Source: Hyalella azteca
Taxonomy: Eukaryota > Arthropoda > Malacostraca > Amphipoda > Hyalellidae
Assembly (NCBI RefSeq): GCF_000764305.2
Contig: NW_025944942.1
Location: 1 to 64,000, forward strand
DNA: 64,000 nucleotides
Reading direction: 5' to 3'
Below, piece after piece: positions 1 to 14,200 of the stretch. A program made the position numbers and the translations under genes. The notes under the pieces are model-generated. The model did no database searches and had not been told where the DNA came from. It saw only the letters and a program-made list of their open reading frames with translations. Every line of letters starts with the position of its first letter. The stretch's first letter is position 1.

Positions 1-3000
1 ATTAATTATCAGATTTTGCATAAAAATTTGAATGTAAATTTTCCATTTTAAGCTATAGAAAACTCCCTTTGATCTCTCAAAGAATATAGAGTATCTCCAA
101 TGAATATCATGTATTCGTGGCTTATGCTCAATATAATCTTCTATAGTTTTTTCGTTGCTTTGACGATAAATGAGTTTTAGTAAGAATACTTTTGCTTTAC
201 TCTATTCTGGTTCATTGCAGGATATGAATGAGCAAAGAGCACAATTTTGAATTTATTGCGATTAAACAATAGATTCTCAGATGCACGAAATTTTTATCCT
301 GAAATTTCGATGCACGAAATGTCTATCCTTCTATCTCAGATGCATGAAATTTCTATTCCGAATCTTTTTCTCAACGTGTTTTATTATTTTTCGCTGTTGT
401 TTTTGGTCTTATGTATGCTAGAGTGCGACGTAAAAACACCGAAAAAGTTTTATACGTGCAAATTTTCCTCAAGATGACAAGAATAGCCCCTGTTGAGCTA
501 ACATAGCGTGAGATGTGCGTAGATTTTGCTCGTTTGAGTTTGTAAAGTCTCTCATGTTTGCGTTGATTCCCCTTGAACGCGCGTTTTGTGTGGGAGCTTT
601 TAAGGTCGGCATTGCGTCGTTACCGCGCAACTGTGATCAAAAATACTTTAAACGAACCTGAAAAATATTCTAACTATTTATATAATGATGCTCATCTGCT
701 ATGACTAGAAAAAAAAATTAAAATGATTGAAACTGAAGTGGGTAAATTCATAGTTTGTGCTCATTTTCATTTACATAGAAGGTTTTACAGTGGTTTCTAT
801 GATTATAATTTAGGGGAAGTTCGGTTGAGAGTTTTGTAGAAAATAATCAGGCTGTTTACAGTACTGCCTACTGGCCACAAAATGTGGTTGTAATTCTCAA
901 AAGAAAGCTCTATTTTATCTCACTTCTTTTGACGTGTTGAAATAAATTCTTCTCTTTATAATTCTGCAACTGAGCGGAAAGCATGTGATATCTAAAAAAG
1001 CATGGCTCCCTGCCTTGTAGTAAACAAATATTCATGGATTAACTAATTCAAAAGAACCGCAAACATAGCAACTGTTGTTGGCTGCAAAAATTTCCACATG
1101 GCGCTTGAAAACTTTGTACTTTTTTTTTTAGTTGGAGCGAAAGAAAATGAGATCGACTTTTATGATTACGTTACATGGGGAACCCATGGGATAATGTTTC
1201 ATTTGCCAATTGTGCAGAGGCTGGTACAATGCAATGCATCCTGATGTAATTGATAACTCAGCGACCTCGGTTGAATTGATAATGATTTCATCTTTGCACG
1301 ACCAAAGTAAGCGAATAATTAGTGCATCATCCGACGTCGATGACTTCACTTGCCTCTGATGGAAATTCCTCCAGTCGTCTTCAGAACAAATGCATTTGGG
1401 GTTCAAACTTTAAATCTTTGCTTCGGGAAGACAGAAAATTCACACTGGCAATGACTTTAGATTAAGCAATATTAAGAAGCAATGCAAATTTAAGAAGAAA
1501 AATACTTATTTGCGCAAACTTTTTTATGTACGCGTGCAGCCGGTTGCACGTAGCTGCTCCATGCTGAACAGCAATGAGGATAACACGCGACACTTGTACG
1601 CGACACTTGTCCGCTCTCTAAATTTTGTCGGTAGCAATGCCCGAGGCCCTAAGTGTCGGCTATGGCAGTAAACACGGCCTTATGACGCAGCCTAATCTCG
1701 ATGAAATTGTCTATGAAGCGACAACGACAAAAATGAAAGTAGCATCAACAAGGCCTCCAAAATTACCTTCATAACAGTGGCCGTATGCCTGCGGATGCAT
1801 GCTGATATGAAACGAGGCGTTTTGATGAGAGGACGCATTTGAAATTTGAAAGTAAATGAAACTATTTCAGTAAAACGCCATACAGTGCATATTTTTTATA
1901 TGTTACTTTTTGGATATTCCGCTCAAGATTCGTGGACTCTTCTTGCTTTACAAATATCATTATAATTTGACCACATTGATGTAATCCAATCTGCTTAATT
2001 ACTACATGTAAATCAGTGGGGAACGCATTCATTAATGGCACCGCACCTCGTCAAGTTCCGTGCGTTTTAGCAGAGCAACTGAACTCACGTAGCAGTATCC
2101 ATCAGAGTAATAATTGTATTTTTTGTAACTTTCTTTTTAGAATATTCATGTTTTTTTTCATTCTTCTGTGTGCTACAATTACTCGGATGTTGTAGCGGTA
2201 GAAATGAGCTATTTAAACAATTCCTCGGGCCCTTCGACACGCGGATGATGAAAATCAATTAAAGGAATATTTCAAGACCATGAGAATTACATGAAAATTT
2301 GGGAGGATTTAGAGACATGACATAAATTCAATCATCATAGGTGCATTGATCAGAAAACTTCAGAAGATTAGGTCACATTGAAGCGAAGATGACAACGTTG
2401 TAGAGCTCATTGCTAGAGGTTAGTTAGCAATTACTTCAGAAGGAAGGTACGCATCTGATTTTGATTTCTCGTGGCTTTCGGAAAAGTGCCGAGGCTTGTG
2501 GTTCTTCGTACACTGGTTGATCGCGAGAACATATTAACATAAAAGTTAGTATTATTCATCGCGGAAATCAAGTAGAAAAAAGTATCCGAGTGACTGGCGT
2601 TGAAGTTCACTATTTGAGTCCCCCATGTTAATGGCGAATAAAAATTTGTAGCAATTTTTTTCGTTTTCTATGCATGGCTGGAGGCGCAAATGGGAACTCT
2701 GCATACAAAGAGAACATTATGAGTAAATGTTAGATAAACAATTTGAGTTCATCTGTTAAATAAAAAGTTCAAATCCGCTGCCTGGAATCACAATATCAGA
2801 AAACGTAGCCCCATGAGGGTTAAAAGCAAATATACGTTGAAATTGGATCAGCAATCGCTGGTTCGTGTAAGTCTGTAAGATAACTTCTCAGACCCGACCA
2901 CTACTGACTACTGTGTAATTGGCTGCATTTTTGAACAATTAAGTCATTCATTGTCTTTAATATTGGGCGTGGGCTGACTGGGTCAGCCTCACGTTCCTTC

Positions 3001-3949
3001 TCACGCGAAGTTTTCTGCCAAAACTGAAGTCAAATAATTCCTTATTGTAGGCGTCTGGCCATGAAACATTTACGCTGATATTTGGTGGTAGGAAACTTGC
3101 TATATATGAAATTCCGGCCATGTTTACTGGTATGGAATTTGTAGAGAACGTAATAATATTGTAAAGTGACGGGAAGAACTTGTCATATAAAAACTTCCAC
3201 TAATTTTTATTAGTTATTTCTGCACCATTATTATTTTATGATAGTAAAATTGCTTTATAAAAAACACTCAATAATCAGCGGTGGAAAATCATCCTGTGGC
3301 ATGTTATAAGAATGTTTTGTGGTTATAACCAATGTTGGAATGTGCAGAATAACCTGAGGAAAATATAAGCTGTGTCTCTTCTTTAACAATTTGGATTTGT
3401 CCAATCATCATTTCAGAACAGAGTCGCACAACAAACTACTGTTCGGCGAGAAAGAACTAATCCGAATTGAATTCTCTGTAGTTATGACTAGCCAGAATGA
3501 TATCAATTTTCGTAAAGTTGGCTTGAACGAAAGATGTTTCAAAATGTCGATACATGCTGATCAGTCTCAGGTGAGTGTGAAAATCGTTTCGTGCGAGTTA
3601 TAATATAATACTAAGGGGAGAAAGTATTTTTCTCACGCGTATAGTTGGAAATGCCGCTCGTCTATTTCTTTACTTTATGAATATGGTATAACTCATGGCT
3701 GTGTAACTCACGGCTGTGAGTTACCTTAATCATTGCATTTGCTTATGAGTCGTCTCTACGTCAGTGCGTCTCTACGAGAGATGACGAACTGACCAGGGAT
3801 TGTTTGGATGCAATGCGTCATGTTTAAACAACATGCATAAGCGATATTTTCAATAGATAAATGTTTCCATCGCCGCACCGTTTGATAGTGAAACTTATCT
3901 GGTTCTAATTAGGGCCCAAAAATGCGCTTCATAGTTTTGTATCTTCCTT
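1..3949. other. Intergenic sequence, no gene seen
   Basis: AT-rich sequence with frequent stops in all frames. Open stretches on either strand are under 100 codons, lack matched splice sites and resemble no family I recognise. A short imperfect repeat around a 'gatgcacgaaat' motif lies at about 280-350. I see no promoter that I could assign to a gene. Confidence 0.6.
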
Positions 3950-4100
3950 TCGTTTATGGAAAAAATGCATTATTGTGCTCGACATGTCCGTCTGTCCGTC
4001 CGTCTGTCTGTCTGTCCATCCGTCCGTGACTTCACGTTTTCGTCGACGAGAAAATGCGCTCTCTGTCACTCACTACAGTGAGTACTGAGTTATATTTTTG
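3950..4100 (+). mobile_element. Inverted-repeat element, family A, copy 1 (5' end degraded)
   Basis: This is one of four related copies in the window (also near 11.1, 20.3 and 52.7 kb). The shared layout is AGCGCATTTTCT, then 'atggaaaaaatgc', 'tgtgctcg.catgtccg', a GTCC/GTCT-rich run, 'gtgac..cacgttttcgtcg', AGAAAATGCGCT, and a tail 'cactca..gcagtgagtactgag'. The two 12-bp motifs are inverted repeats of each other, as expected for a non-autonomous foldback element. In this copy the left AGCGCATTTTCT motif is disrupted. No coding capacity. Confidence 0.6.
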
Positions 4101-7100
4101 TTCTCTCGGTTCATCAGTTCATCTTCTTAGTCCCCAAGAATCGACAGAGCAGGGAGTGTCTGGCCAATTGCATCAGTAATCTGAAAACATCCAGCCAAGC
4201 GACTCATAAAGTCTCTTCTATGTCATTCCTGCGGTGCTTTGCTCCGTCTCTCTCTCTGGTGCACGACATTTGTGTCGAGTGCTTGGACGTCAGATGGTTC
4301 CTTCATTTACATAGAACGTCCCCACGCCGGCCTGATGATGTTGAATTCTTTGCTGTGCTGGTAAAAGCGCTCTTGTGGACCACAGAATTCGTTCATGTAT
4401 CATGATAAAATGACATCGATGCTAGGAAGTTTATTAAAAAACATGAAACTGACCACGGCTGGGCATGTTTAACACTTCAGTTTGAACATTTCCTCGGGTT
4501 ATTCTCGTGTTCAATGTAGTTCATGAACTGTGGATGGATTTTAACTTTTCTGAACCCCTTGGCTGTGCAGGGTATTTGTTTCTCGTGTCGTGCAGATGAT
4601 GAAAGTTTGGGTTCAAAGTTCTGAGCCCGTACGCGGGATTCCATTCAGAATCTGAGAGGCTATCCATGAGGAAGTAGAATCTGTAGCAAGTAAGCTGGAA
4701 TACCGTGCTGTTGTTTGTTCATTTGTATGCATTTCCAAACTTCATCAAAACTAATGCTCACAACAAGAATAGAATTAAAGAAGAAAAATCGAGTCAAGAT
4801 CCACTTTGTGCCCGTTTTTTACTTCCTAAACCGGCGCAAACGCTTCAACATGAGTACAGATGAGATTAATAGAATTTTGTATAGCTGTCTTTGAATAGGC
4901 TTACACTCAGTTTCATTGTGCTGGAAATTTTGGCTCAGTAGTTTCGTCAAAGAAGTCCTGAAGTTTTCATGCTTAATATGGAATATTTTTTAATAAGTTG
5001 CGCGCTTCAACGAACAACGAGAAATGTTCTTCAAGTATGTCGATTAGGAAATGTAATGATCTAATTGAGGGACGCTATCCTTGTCGAGTGACAGCTTGGT
5101 TATCTTTATTCGAACCTTACACTCAATTGTTTTCAGACGAACTCAACTTGAAATTATTGTTCAACGTTTTCATAATCTTATGAAAAAAAAATAAATTTTG
5201 ATATGATTATAATGAGTAAATCAAAGAAATTTTATGAGTAAAATCACATATCAGGATAATTTTGATTCAATTTTAGGGAAAATTTTTTTATCTATTTCCT
5301 GGAAAATTAACTCGATATAATTAAAGCCTGCTGGATGGAAGAAAAAAAGCCAGCGGCTCTGCGTCTTTCTATTTCTCATTCATTTGAGTGAGCGGAAAAG
5401 TTTGGATGTAGATCGTTATTTGTCTTCTCAAAGTTTGATGAGAACGCCTCAAAAAATAGCGAACGCTCTAAAAATACCAAGATGAACTAGGGCGCTTAGC
5501 GTGTTTCAATTTTTTTTAATTTCTTCACAGCAATTCTAATGTAGCAGGCGGAGCACATGACATGTTGGATGACTGCATCGCGAGAGGAAACTGGTCCGAC
5601 CGACGCTTGAGGTTGCTGCTTCATTACTTTCAGTAATAAGAGTCTCAGGCTGCATTACAACAATCCGTTTCTCTACCAGAATCGCTCTTTTCAACATTAT
5701 TGATCTTATTTTTTTCACGCTGAAGCAAGTCATTTGTGTAAATTTGTTTTATGTCTGCATTATAACTTTGTTCCATAAAAATGTTTTATGAGAAAAATGT
5801 TGCATTTTATCCAAATTCTCTCTCCGCAATATTCCATTTGAACTTTTCTTTGAAGTTGCTCACACAGACGTTGATATAATTTTCCTCTTTAGGTTTTTTC
5901 CAGGAAAACTAAATAAATTAGTAACGGTCCCTGTAATTAGAATAAAAAATGGAACAGTTGTATTGAATGTAGGCATAATTGCATCGTTTCACGAAAGCAT
6001 TCTGGAAAAATTTAAATTCAATACATTAGCACTATCTAGTCTGAAGGTACAAAATAGTTATTGGATCGTTGGATCATTGTCAGCTCAAAATTGATTGGTA
6101 ATAATTAAATTGCTTTAGAGTTAAGAAGCATTCGAATCAAATTTTCTCAGGGCTTATTTAAATGCAACCCTTGTCAGCGTGCTTCAGCGGAGAGTTCCGT
6201 CAAATATTCGAAATAATTTCAGAAAAATGCCGCTCAAGGCCACGATTTTTTGAACAAAAATATCTTAGGACCGAGTCCAGGCCTGGGCCGGCTCAGAACA
6301 TGATTTTGAAAAATTTCTGATATATGCACGAAATTGAAGGCCACTCAAGGCACGCACTTGCTTTCGTGCTTAAAGAATCTATTACGGTACAACTTTATAT
6401 TGATTAATTGCGTGGATCTAGATTTTTATGGGCATTTGAATCATTTAGCGCATTGACGAAAAAATTAAGATTATGTTGTCGAAATAAATTAAAAGCTTGG
6501 TATAATCAACGACAGCTATAATACTGCATGCTTAGAGTGTAGAATAGTTCAGAAGAAATGACAAAATGAGCTGCAATTGAAATGACAAAAAATTTCCAGG
6601 TTATAACAGTAATGATTGTTGAAAAAAGAACTCGGTGTGGAGAGTAACAGAATTTGGGGCCGAAAGCGAACATCGTTAGAATTCTAAAATGAGCCAATAG
6701 CTTCAATGGTTCAACACAATATAATAGGAAGCTTAATCATCCTCATTTTGTATTGTAATATAGTTTTTATCGGCTCGTTTTCAACGCGTTTCGCACCAAA
6801 AAAAAAATCATTCTAAATTTTAAATTTCTTTTGTTTTTGATTAACTCCTTTGCTCGTTGGTTTGACTTGCGATTCTTAATTAATTATCAACTATCAATTC
6901 TCCTTTTAAGTGCATTCAGGCTATTAATTCTAAAAGTATGACTGATATTTTTTTACACAGAAATTGTTTTTCGATCAATTTTTTGCCATTATTTCGTATT
7001 CAGTGAAATAAAAAAGGAATTGAAGTCGACCAAGTTATCGTGCACTTTAGCAGATATAACTAGATCTCCCTAACTTACACACTAGATTTTTCGTTATTTT

Positions 7101-8507
7101 TTGAAAAAATGGGTAAATTTTCAGTCCATAAATGCATTAATTAATATTCAAGAGTCGCTCATGAGAGGCCATTCTTTATTTTGCATACGCGTATTTTTAT
7201 GGTATCTTGGATCTTTATTTTATGGCGTCTATGATTCCTCCATAAATGGCTTACACATCAATTTGTTCTAAACAACTTTCACTTAGTAGGAAGGGAAATT
7301 TATAAGTTATTTGACAGGTTTTATTCAGGGATTTGTTCATCATCCTGCGAGGGACGCGTGAAGCGAAATCTGCATAAAAAAGATGATTTTGACCTACAGA
7401 AATTTTGGCAGCCTGCTTATTATTGGTTGCTGCCGTTATGCTTTAATGCAAATCCTCATGAATACATTTTATATTTTATCTGGATTACATGATCCATACA
7501 ATGAAGGTACGTTTTTACAACACATTTTCTAGATTGAAGACTTATTCGATTTTAACAAAAAACACAAAAATTCTTTGCAGTTCTTTAAATCGTTTTAAGA
7601 GAACAATGTCTTCCTGTCTAGTCGAACCTATGCATGGTTCTTCCGGTATGCATCCAGAGTGAGTTGTTATACCGCGAATTTATCATATGAGCTAGGAGGA
7701 TTTGTGAGACTCCTGGGAATTGTCTTTCCATGCGAGAGAGACAATTTGGTGCTCGGACAGCTCTTCATTCGTCTTGGAAGGCGCTTGCTGCTGACTTCAA
7801 TGTCAACCAAGAGGAAAAATATTACCTCAGCGGTACCATCAAGTCGTTGAAATTTATGGCACGAGAGTTAATACGAATGTCAAACTTGTGTTGGTATTGT
7901 AATTTATTAAGAATTTCTGGTGAGATGGAAACCGTTTCAATTTGACTTTTTAAACGAAAGTTCAGTATTGTTATTTATTCATAAAAAGTTGCTATGGATT
8001 TTCTTTTGAAAGAAACTTTTAGCTATATGGGGTCAAAGCTAATTTTACAGCAGGCATTAATGTTGAACTTATTTATTGTAGGTCTCTAGAACCTTGAGGA
8101 AAACGATTATAGTTTCTTGAATAATCTACTCTACATAAAATAATAATTGGAAATAAAGGTACTAAAAATATTTTCAAACTTAAATCATAACTCGGATTGC
8201 TGACAACACTCAAGCGTCACTGTGACGTCTCTTCGTTTCTTCACTCGAGCTGATAGAACGATCTTTTTTATAAAAGAGCCCTGTAATATGCAAGGAGAAA
8301 TATCTTACAGTAATATAATAAAGTGTCCTCCAAAAGTTTCTTCGGCTATATGGGCTTAGCACTGCGAACAATACAAATGGAATTAGCCTGAGATTGAGTC
8401 TGCAATATTCTACAAATGAACGAAAAAGGATACATCATTATTTCATAGTTCAATAATCGAGTCTTTTGTTCTTAAGTGTTCGTCTTTCCTCGCAATTCTT
8501 CTCTCAG
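4101..8507. other. Intergenic sequence, no gene seen
   Basis: Mostly AT-rich. There are short open stretches at 4220-4405, 4998-5183 and 7659-7945 on plus, and 5536-5733 and 6506-6706 on minus. None shows a recognisable domain, biased codon use or flanking splice sites, so I treat them as chance. Confidence 0.55.
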
Positions 8508-8689
8508 GCTCGACCACTCAACTTGATTCCCAAGACTCGTCCGTCCCCACGACGCGCCGTCTTCAGCCTCGCATGTCAGTTTCCCTCACACCGCAAACAC
8601 CGCCGGAGAGATTACACTTCTTAACGCCGTATTACGGTCACGCGCAGCTCATGTGTCATCTTCCTGATTTTACAACTGATAGGAAGTGA
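8508..8689 (+). CDS. Candidate exon, unrecognised, ends in a stop
   Basis: A strong acceptor-like sequence (pyrimidine-rich run ending 'cttctctcag') at 8498-8507 is followed by a GC-richer stretch. After two bases it stays open for 59 codons and then ends in TGA at 8687. The translation begins STTQLDSQDSSVPTTRRLQP and includes PYYGHAQLMCHLPDF. I do not recognise it. The phase-1 start and base composition suggest a terminal or alternative exon of an unseen plus-strand gene. No upstream donor could be paired with it and it may be chance. Confidence 0.18.
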
Positions 8690-11096
8690 CAAAGCTGCTT
8701 TGGATGCATCAACTGTCACGCTGCCGCCGTGAAACGCGATACGAAATGGAGATGATGCAAGTGGTTCCCCGTATGGAAACGAATGGCTTAGGATGAAGAA
8801 TTAAATTGCGAGTGAAGCTTTTCCTGATTTTTTATGCGCACTTATTCTAGCTAAAGTATGGATTTAATTCAAAATAAAGTCAGGCAATCAATATTGAGCT
8901 TCGTATTCCAATAGTTGAACTAGTTTTATTCCTAATTTTCATGCATTATCAAATGTTTGGTTCAAGTAATTTTGAAAATATACAACCTTGGAAACATTTT
9001 GTTTTTGTTACTTCAATTGTTTACTAGTTTGTTCTATCTTCAAACACTGTTGGTATCATAACTCCATCGATCCAGAACCGGAGAAGATGGATGAACGTCT
9101 TCTTGTCATGATCATCCATATGAAAGGAGGATCTCTATTCAAGATTTTCAGATTGTGTGCTTATCAACCTTACCTTTTCCTATTTATACCTAATTGCAAC
9201 ATAAAATTGCCAAAAACGCTTTTCTATAGCTCACGAAATTCATTGTCCTGTACGAGTAGAAATGCATTCAGGCGCGGACATCAAATTTTTATATATAAGC
9301 TGAGCTACGTTCGGTAAATGCAGGTTTGTTTGTTATAGAAACTCACAATTCACATGCCCGTATAAAATACTTTCATGTTATTGCTTACGTTAAATCCTAA
9401 TTGAGAGGAAATATTGCTACATACGGAACTTCAGTGTTACTTGATTACATACGTATATATGTTGATGCAAGCGGGAAGAAGAAACTGATTATTGTTGCAC
9501 GTTTCAATGAATCGTACAAGCTACTTAAAATGATTAATTTCTATCCTCGTGTGTGCGTTCAACTTACGATTTATAGCGAGACTTGTCTTATTTTGATTCT
9601 TGTCTAATTAACAAATTACCACTCTTTATTGACTTCAGTTCGGACTATAGGTGAGAACGGTGGATTCCGCTTTAGGCGTAAAGATAATGCATGCTCAAGT
9701 TACGCAGAATCACGCGATGTAAACATGATACATAGTTTTTTATGACTTTTATTCTCTTCGTTAAGATATTGGTGTTGCCGTTGCCAGGCGACGAGTTGTC
9801 AATAATTATTATTGTGACATCGTTGCCTCGAGACAAGGCCTCTGTTTTATTACTGTTGCTTGTTGTAATTTCTGTCGTACAAGCAATAAAATGGCACTCT
9901 GTGCCTGACTTCAGACTAAATTTTGTATATGAATATCAGATTATATTGTAGTATAAAACCCTCATAAACTGGATTTTCGTTTGAATATTAATTAACATTG
10001 AATAACATGGAGAGATATGTTAGAGGAAAATTCTCTTGCATTGATGGTTATGAATGCAAGGCTTAGAGGAATATTTCCGGGGTTGCAGAAGTAATTTTTC
10101 TGTTATTTGGCCAATTTTGAAACTAATTAACAAACATACGTCTCTGAAGTCAATGCGTTCGTTACAGGCGCCTCGTCTATCCGAACGTTGCGCTTGGTGT
10201 GCAAAGCTCATTGCCTGCAAGACGAATTGCGTCGCCAAGCATTTTAGTTTGGCGCTTAAAAATGAGACGTAAAGTTAGGAAGTGTTGAGGAGACTTGAAA
10301 GGGATTAAAACGAACATGAGGCTTTAGGCAAGTGTACTGAGGCGTAGCATTTTTTAATGACTGTGTTATAGAACATACTTGGTCGATGTTTCATATGTGT
10401 GCCTATCAGTCGGAAATTATTTTCTGACCCCATGAATCATAATTATCATTGATGAGCAAATTTTGCTTAGGATATATTTTTAGGGATTTCTTTCCTCAAT
10501 ATATACTTTGGACTTTCTCAATGAATTTAACATATTTTTTAAGGCCTAATTACTCAGCGAAAATAAGTAATATACACTTTTAAATACCTGTCGATAAATG
10601 TGCTTTAGGAAGACCCGAAGACAGTTTCGTTACATTTACAGCGGAACTCTTCGTGCAATTAAGTGCATATGAATAGCTGTCAGTTTCGCTATCATCAACT
10701 TCATCATTTAAAAAAATGGTTTGAACGTGCTGAATGATGCAGGTACAAATTAGATTTTCAAAACTGCCGGGAAATGACGGCTACTTTATTATCCCATCAG
10801 AAGTAAAGTCTTCCTATTCAATTCAGCGGCTGTCAAGGCCTTGATTTCTTTCGAGAAACTCTGTTCTCTGGCGCCTGAAACTTTTGTGCTAACTTCTTGA
10901 CGCACAGATCAGTATGCTGAAGGCCGGTCTGTGTTTATCTTTGCATCACCAAGGCGCTCTTTTATACGAAGGAAGGCGAACCTGACTAAGCTGAAGTTTG
11001 GCTGGTTACAGTATAAAATTAATGGTGCTTTATATGCTCCATACAGTGTTTTTGGATCCCGAAATTGTCTATGTTACCAAATAAAATAAAATGTAA
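8690..11096. other. Intergenic sequence, no gene seen
   Basis: AT-rich. Open stretches at 8988-9317, 9401-9607, 9742-9951 and on both strands at about 10020-10272 carry no recognisable domain and no splice-site support. The paired ORFs on both strands at 10.0-10.3 kb fit a moderately GC-rich non-coding stretch. Confidence 0.55.
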
Positions 11097-11267
11097 AAAT
11101 ATAACTCAGTACTCATTGCAGTGAGTGACAGAGAGCGCATTTTCTCGTCGACGAAAACTTGAGGTCACGGACAGACGGACGGACAGACAGACAGACAGAC
11201 AGACGGACGGACGGACATGGCGAGCACAATAGTGCATTTTTTCCATAAATGAGAAAATGCGCTAAAA
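11097..11267 (-). mobile_element. Inverted-repeat element, family A, copy 2
   Basis: This is the reverse-complement orientation of the family seen near 3.95, 20.3 and 52.7 kb. It begins 'ataactcagtactcattgc', then AGCGCATTTTCTCGTCGACG, a long GACA/GACG-type simple run at 11167-11217 and 'gcgagcacaatagtgc', and ends in AGAAAATGCGCT at about 11252-11263. Both 12-bp inverted motifs are intact, which makes this the most complete copy. No coding capacity; ORFs over it reflect the simple repeat. Confidence 0.7.
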
Positions 11268-14200
11268 AACTGATGATAAAATGTAAAAAACTTTTTGGAT
11301 CCATTGCTCTCCGCACGTCGTCTGATGAATGTACTGTTGTTTTTAGGTTTCATTAATAGAAACGCTATTAATGCCGCTGATTTTGAAACCTGGAATTCGC
11401 CGCTCATTTTGATGTGTTAACGTAAATTAATATGTTAACATTCATTGTGTCATGAAGAAATGAATCCCTCAAATTCTAGCTGGGCATCGTCAAAGGAGAT
11501 TATCAGTTGCAGTTAACCAGTTTGCTTCACATTTTTCTCGTCTCAGGCTTTGTCGTGACAAAAATAAGTCAAACAGCCTTTGCGCATGCTCCACAGATAA
11601 ATTTGATTACTCGAATGTGACATCACATCGAGTAAAAATTATTCCCTTACATTTGTTCTAACAATATGCAATTAAATTCTATTCATTGCTTTCATCTATT
11701 GCTGAATCCTGCATACCTTACTAATGAGTCTCGGTAGTTAAGAAGTTGCCACTGTATTAAGCTTTTCCCTTTGTAATTTTTTGCTACTAGATGCATTTTT
11801 CTTGCAATATGATACACCTAAAATAACGCGAGCAATTTCAAAAATTGTGTTTCAATCTATTGATGCTCAATTACTATTAGAGATAATAATTATTTTTGCA
11901 GATCAGAGTATTGGATAAGTATTTTTCCAATCACTTAGCAGAATTGCTCTTTAATGTGCACTTGAGGTATTAGACTAAAGTACCTTGACACCAGCATTTT
12001 AATCCCTATATATGTTCCAGTCACTTGATTATGATTGCCTTGCCATATAAGACCGGTTTCTCCGACATTACATAACATAACGTGTCAAGGTGTAGGCCTG
12101 ATCACTCTCGGTCTGCTCATTTCCTGTATTCAGCATCTAATTAGTTTATTTATCATTGGTTCACTTTACGTTTCTGTCAACTGGCTGAACCGAACACGTG
12201 GCCTGGCCGATGTCTTTAGAGGATCCGTGAATCTGTAGAGGAATTTAACGGACGAGTGGAATACATTCACTTATTGCCCATGCTTAAGATCTTTTTGCGA
12301 TGTCTTAAGAAGTGACGTATACGAGTATATCAGTAAACTTCTATGAAAATTAAAAAAATTGATTATTATTTATTAACTACCACGAGTGCCAATATTTTCT
12401 ATAATGTAGTTAATCACTAACATGAGAGCACAGGCTTTGAATTTGAGTTAAAGCCAATTGGCTGGCAACACAAAAAAAACCTCCCGCACAGTGACCGTTA
12501 TTTTCAGATAGCCCAGTTTTCATTCAGAGTTTTTGATTTACGTAGCAGGCAAAAATGGTGCCGCTATAGCCGACGCAATCTCGATATTCATACCAGGCGC
12601 TTCAGCAGTGCCTCGGATTTCCTGCTTCTCATTTACCCTCGCTGAATATTGGCTGTGCCAGAATTCACCCAGATTTGAGATCGCGATTGATCAAAGGAGA
12701 GATGAAACCTGCATTACGTTACGCTTGCTACTTTGCCATGCCAGCGTTTCACGGTCAAAGACACAAAATATTTCGAAGAGAAGTAAAATAGTTTCTGAAG
12801 TCGATATTTACGCCTACAGAAAAATAAATTAGTACCGTTGTACTATCAGTATACTTTTTTTCGTTGAAAAACATTGAACATTTGACACTACTGTAGAAAA
12901 AACATGGCTTTCTTTAAAAAAAATGCTAACATTTGCTCGACAACACATAGCGTATGGTATTCGATGACTAGATAAAGCTGTCATTCGTTTAGACGATTTT
13001 TAAGAGTCGAGTGTAATATTTGAGATCTAAATGCATCGTTATTAGGGTGAGAAAGTGGCCCTACACGATGTCCACGTATGCGAATTTTATGACAATTTCA
13101 AGCGTAGTATTTTCCTATGGAAAATTGTGGCTGTTTCAGGTGAAGCTGCTTTTTGTGAAATTGCTGTGTATTTTCTATGATTGTCATTGCTGTGTATTGC
13201 TACGACTTGCGAATAACTTTATTTTCATGCTGATGTCAATAAATTCTACAATAATTTAAATAGGAAGTAGAACATTTTTAGAACCCTCATAATACACATT
13301 TTACACATTGTCGTTGATATTGACTAACCTGATAATTCTTAGTTGCACAATAGGTTGTGGGAACTGGGCTGTAGGTTGGCCTTGTGGGTTAACCTATCGT
13401 TGATTGGTAGCTCGTCCTGTTGAAGTAATCCAATGGTGACATAATAACAGGAAGTATAGCATGTCAGTAAGTAAGTAAGTTCATATGGGTAAGTCAGTAT
13501 AGCTGATTAACCAAATTTTTCGATAATATGGTATATATTGCATGAAGTTTCGATTATCATGAGCGAGTTCCGAATTATCTCCGATCTTCCTTGGATGATC
13601 TGGTAAAAAGCAGTGTTGGTATCCATTATATCAAAAGATGTGTGCACAAATCCTCATGCACAAGCGCAAAATATCCTATGGAAATATAAACATATTAGAT
13701 CGCACATACAAATGATTCGTGAAAATGTTGAGGGGGTCCCATCCAATGCACCGAACTACTGGTATTTTTATCAATAAATGTAGTTATTTTTATTTATAGT
13801 GTGCATGCATTTGCGTTCATAGTAAACAATATTGGATTTATAGGATAATCTTCAACTTTATTACTCTTGTATCGCAGATTCTGTTTGAGATACTAAAATA
13901 CTGGCAGCACAATCCGTAGATTTGCACAACAGTAGACTTTTCTGGTCTCTGCTGTTGGTTCGACCTCATGCCTCTATAGCGAGTTTTGCACGTTTGCAGA
14001 CATCACAATTCAATAATCTATCCATTATCTATAGTTGTTATTATTATGACAGGATTCGTCACTCTCACGAGAAAATATTTGATGATTAATTTTTTTTCCA
14101 GGTTGCTGATAAACGAATCACGACCTCGTAGTGGCTGCAGTAATTCATAAGTATTACACAATCTGTTGTTGAAAATACTTCAAACTACCACAGCAAATGC

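Noticed and set aside
11113..11407. Ser/Cys/Val-rich ORFs (SVRPSVCLSVCPSV type)
   Set aside because: Translation of the GACA/GTCC microsatellite in the family A element.
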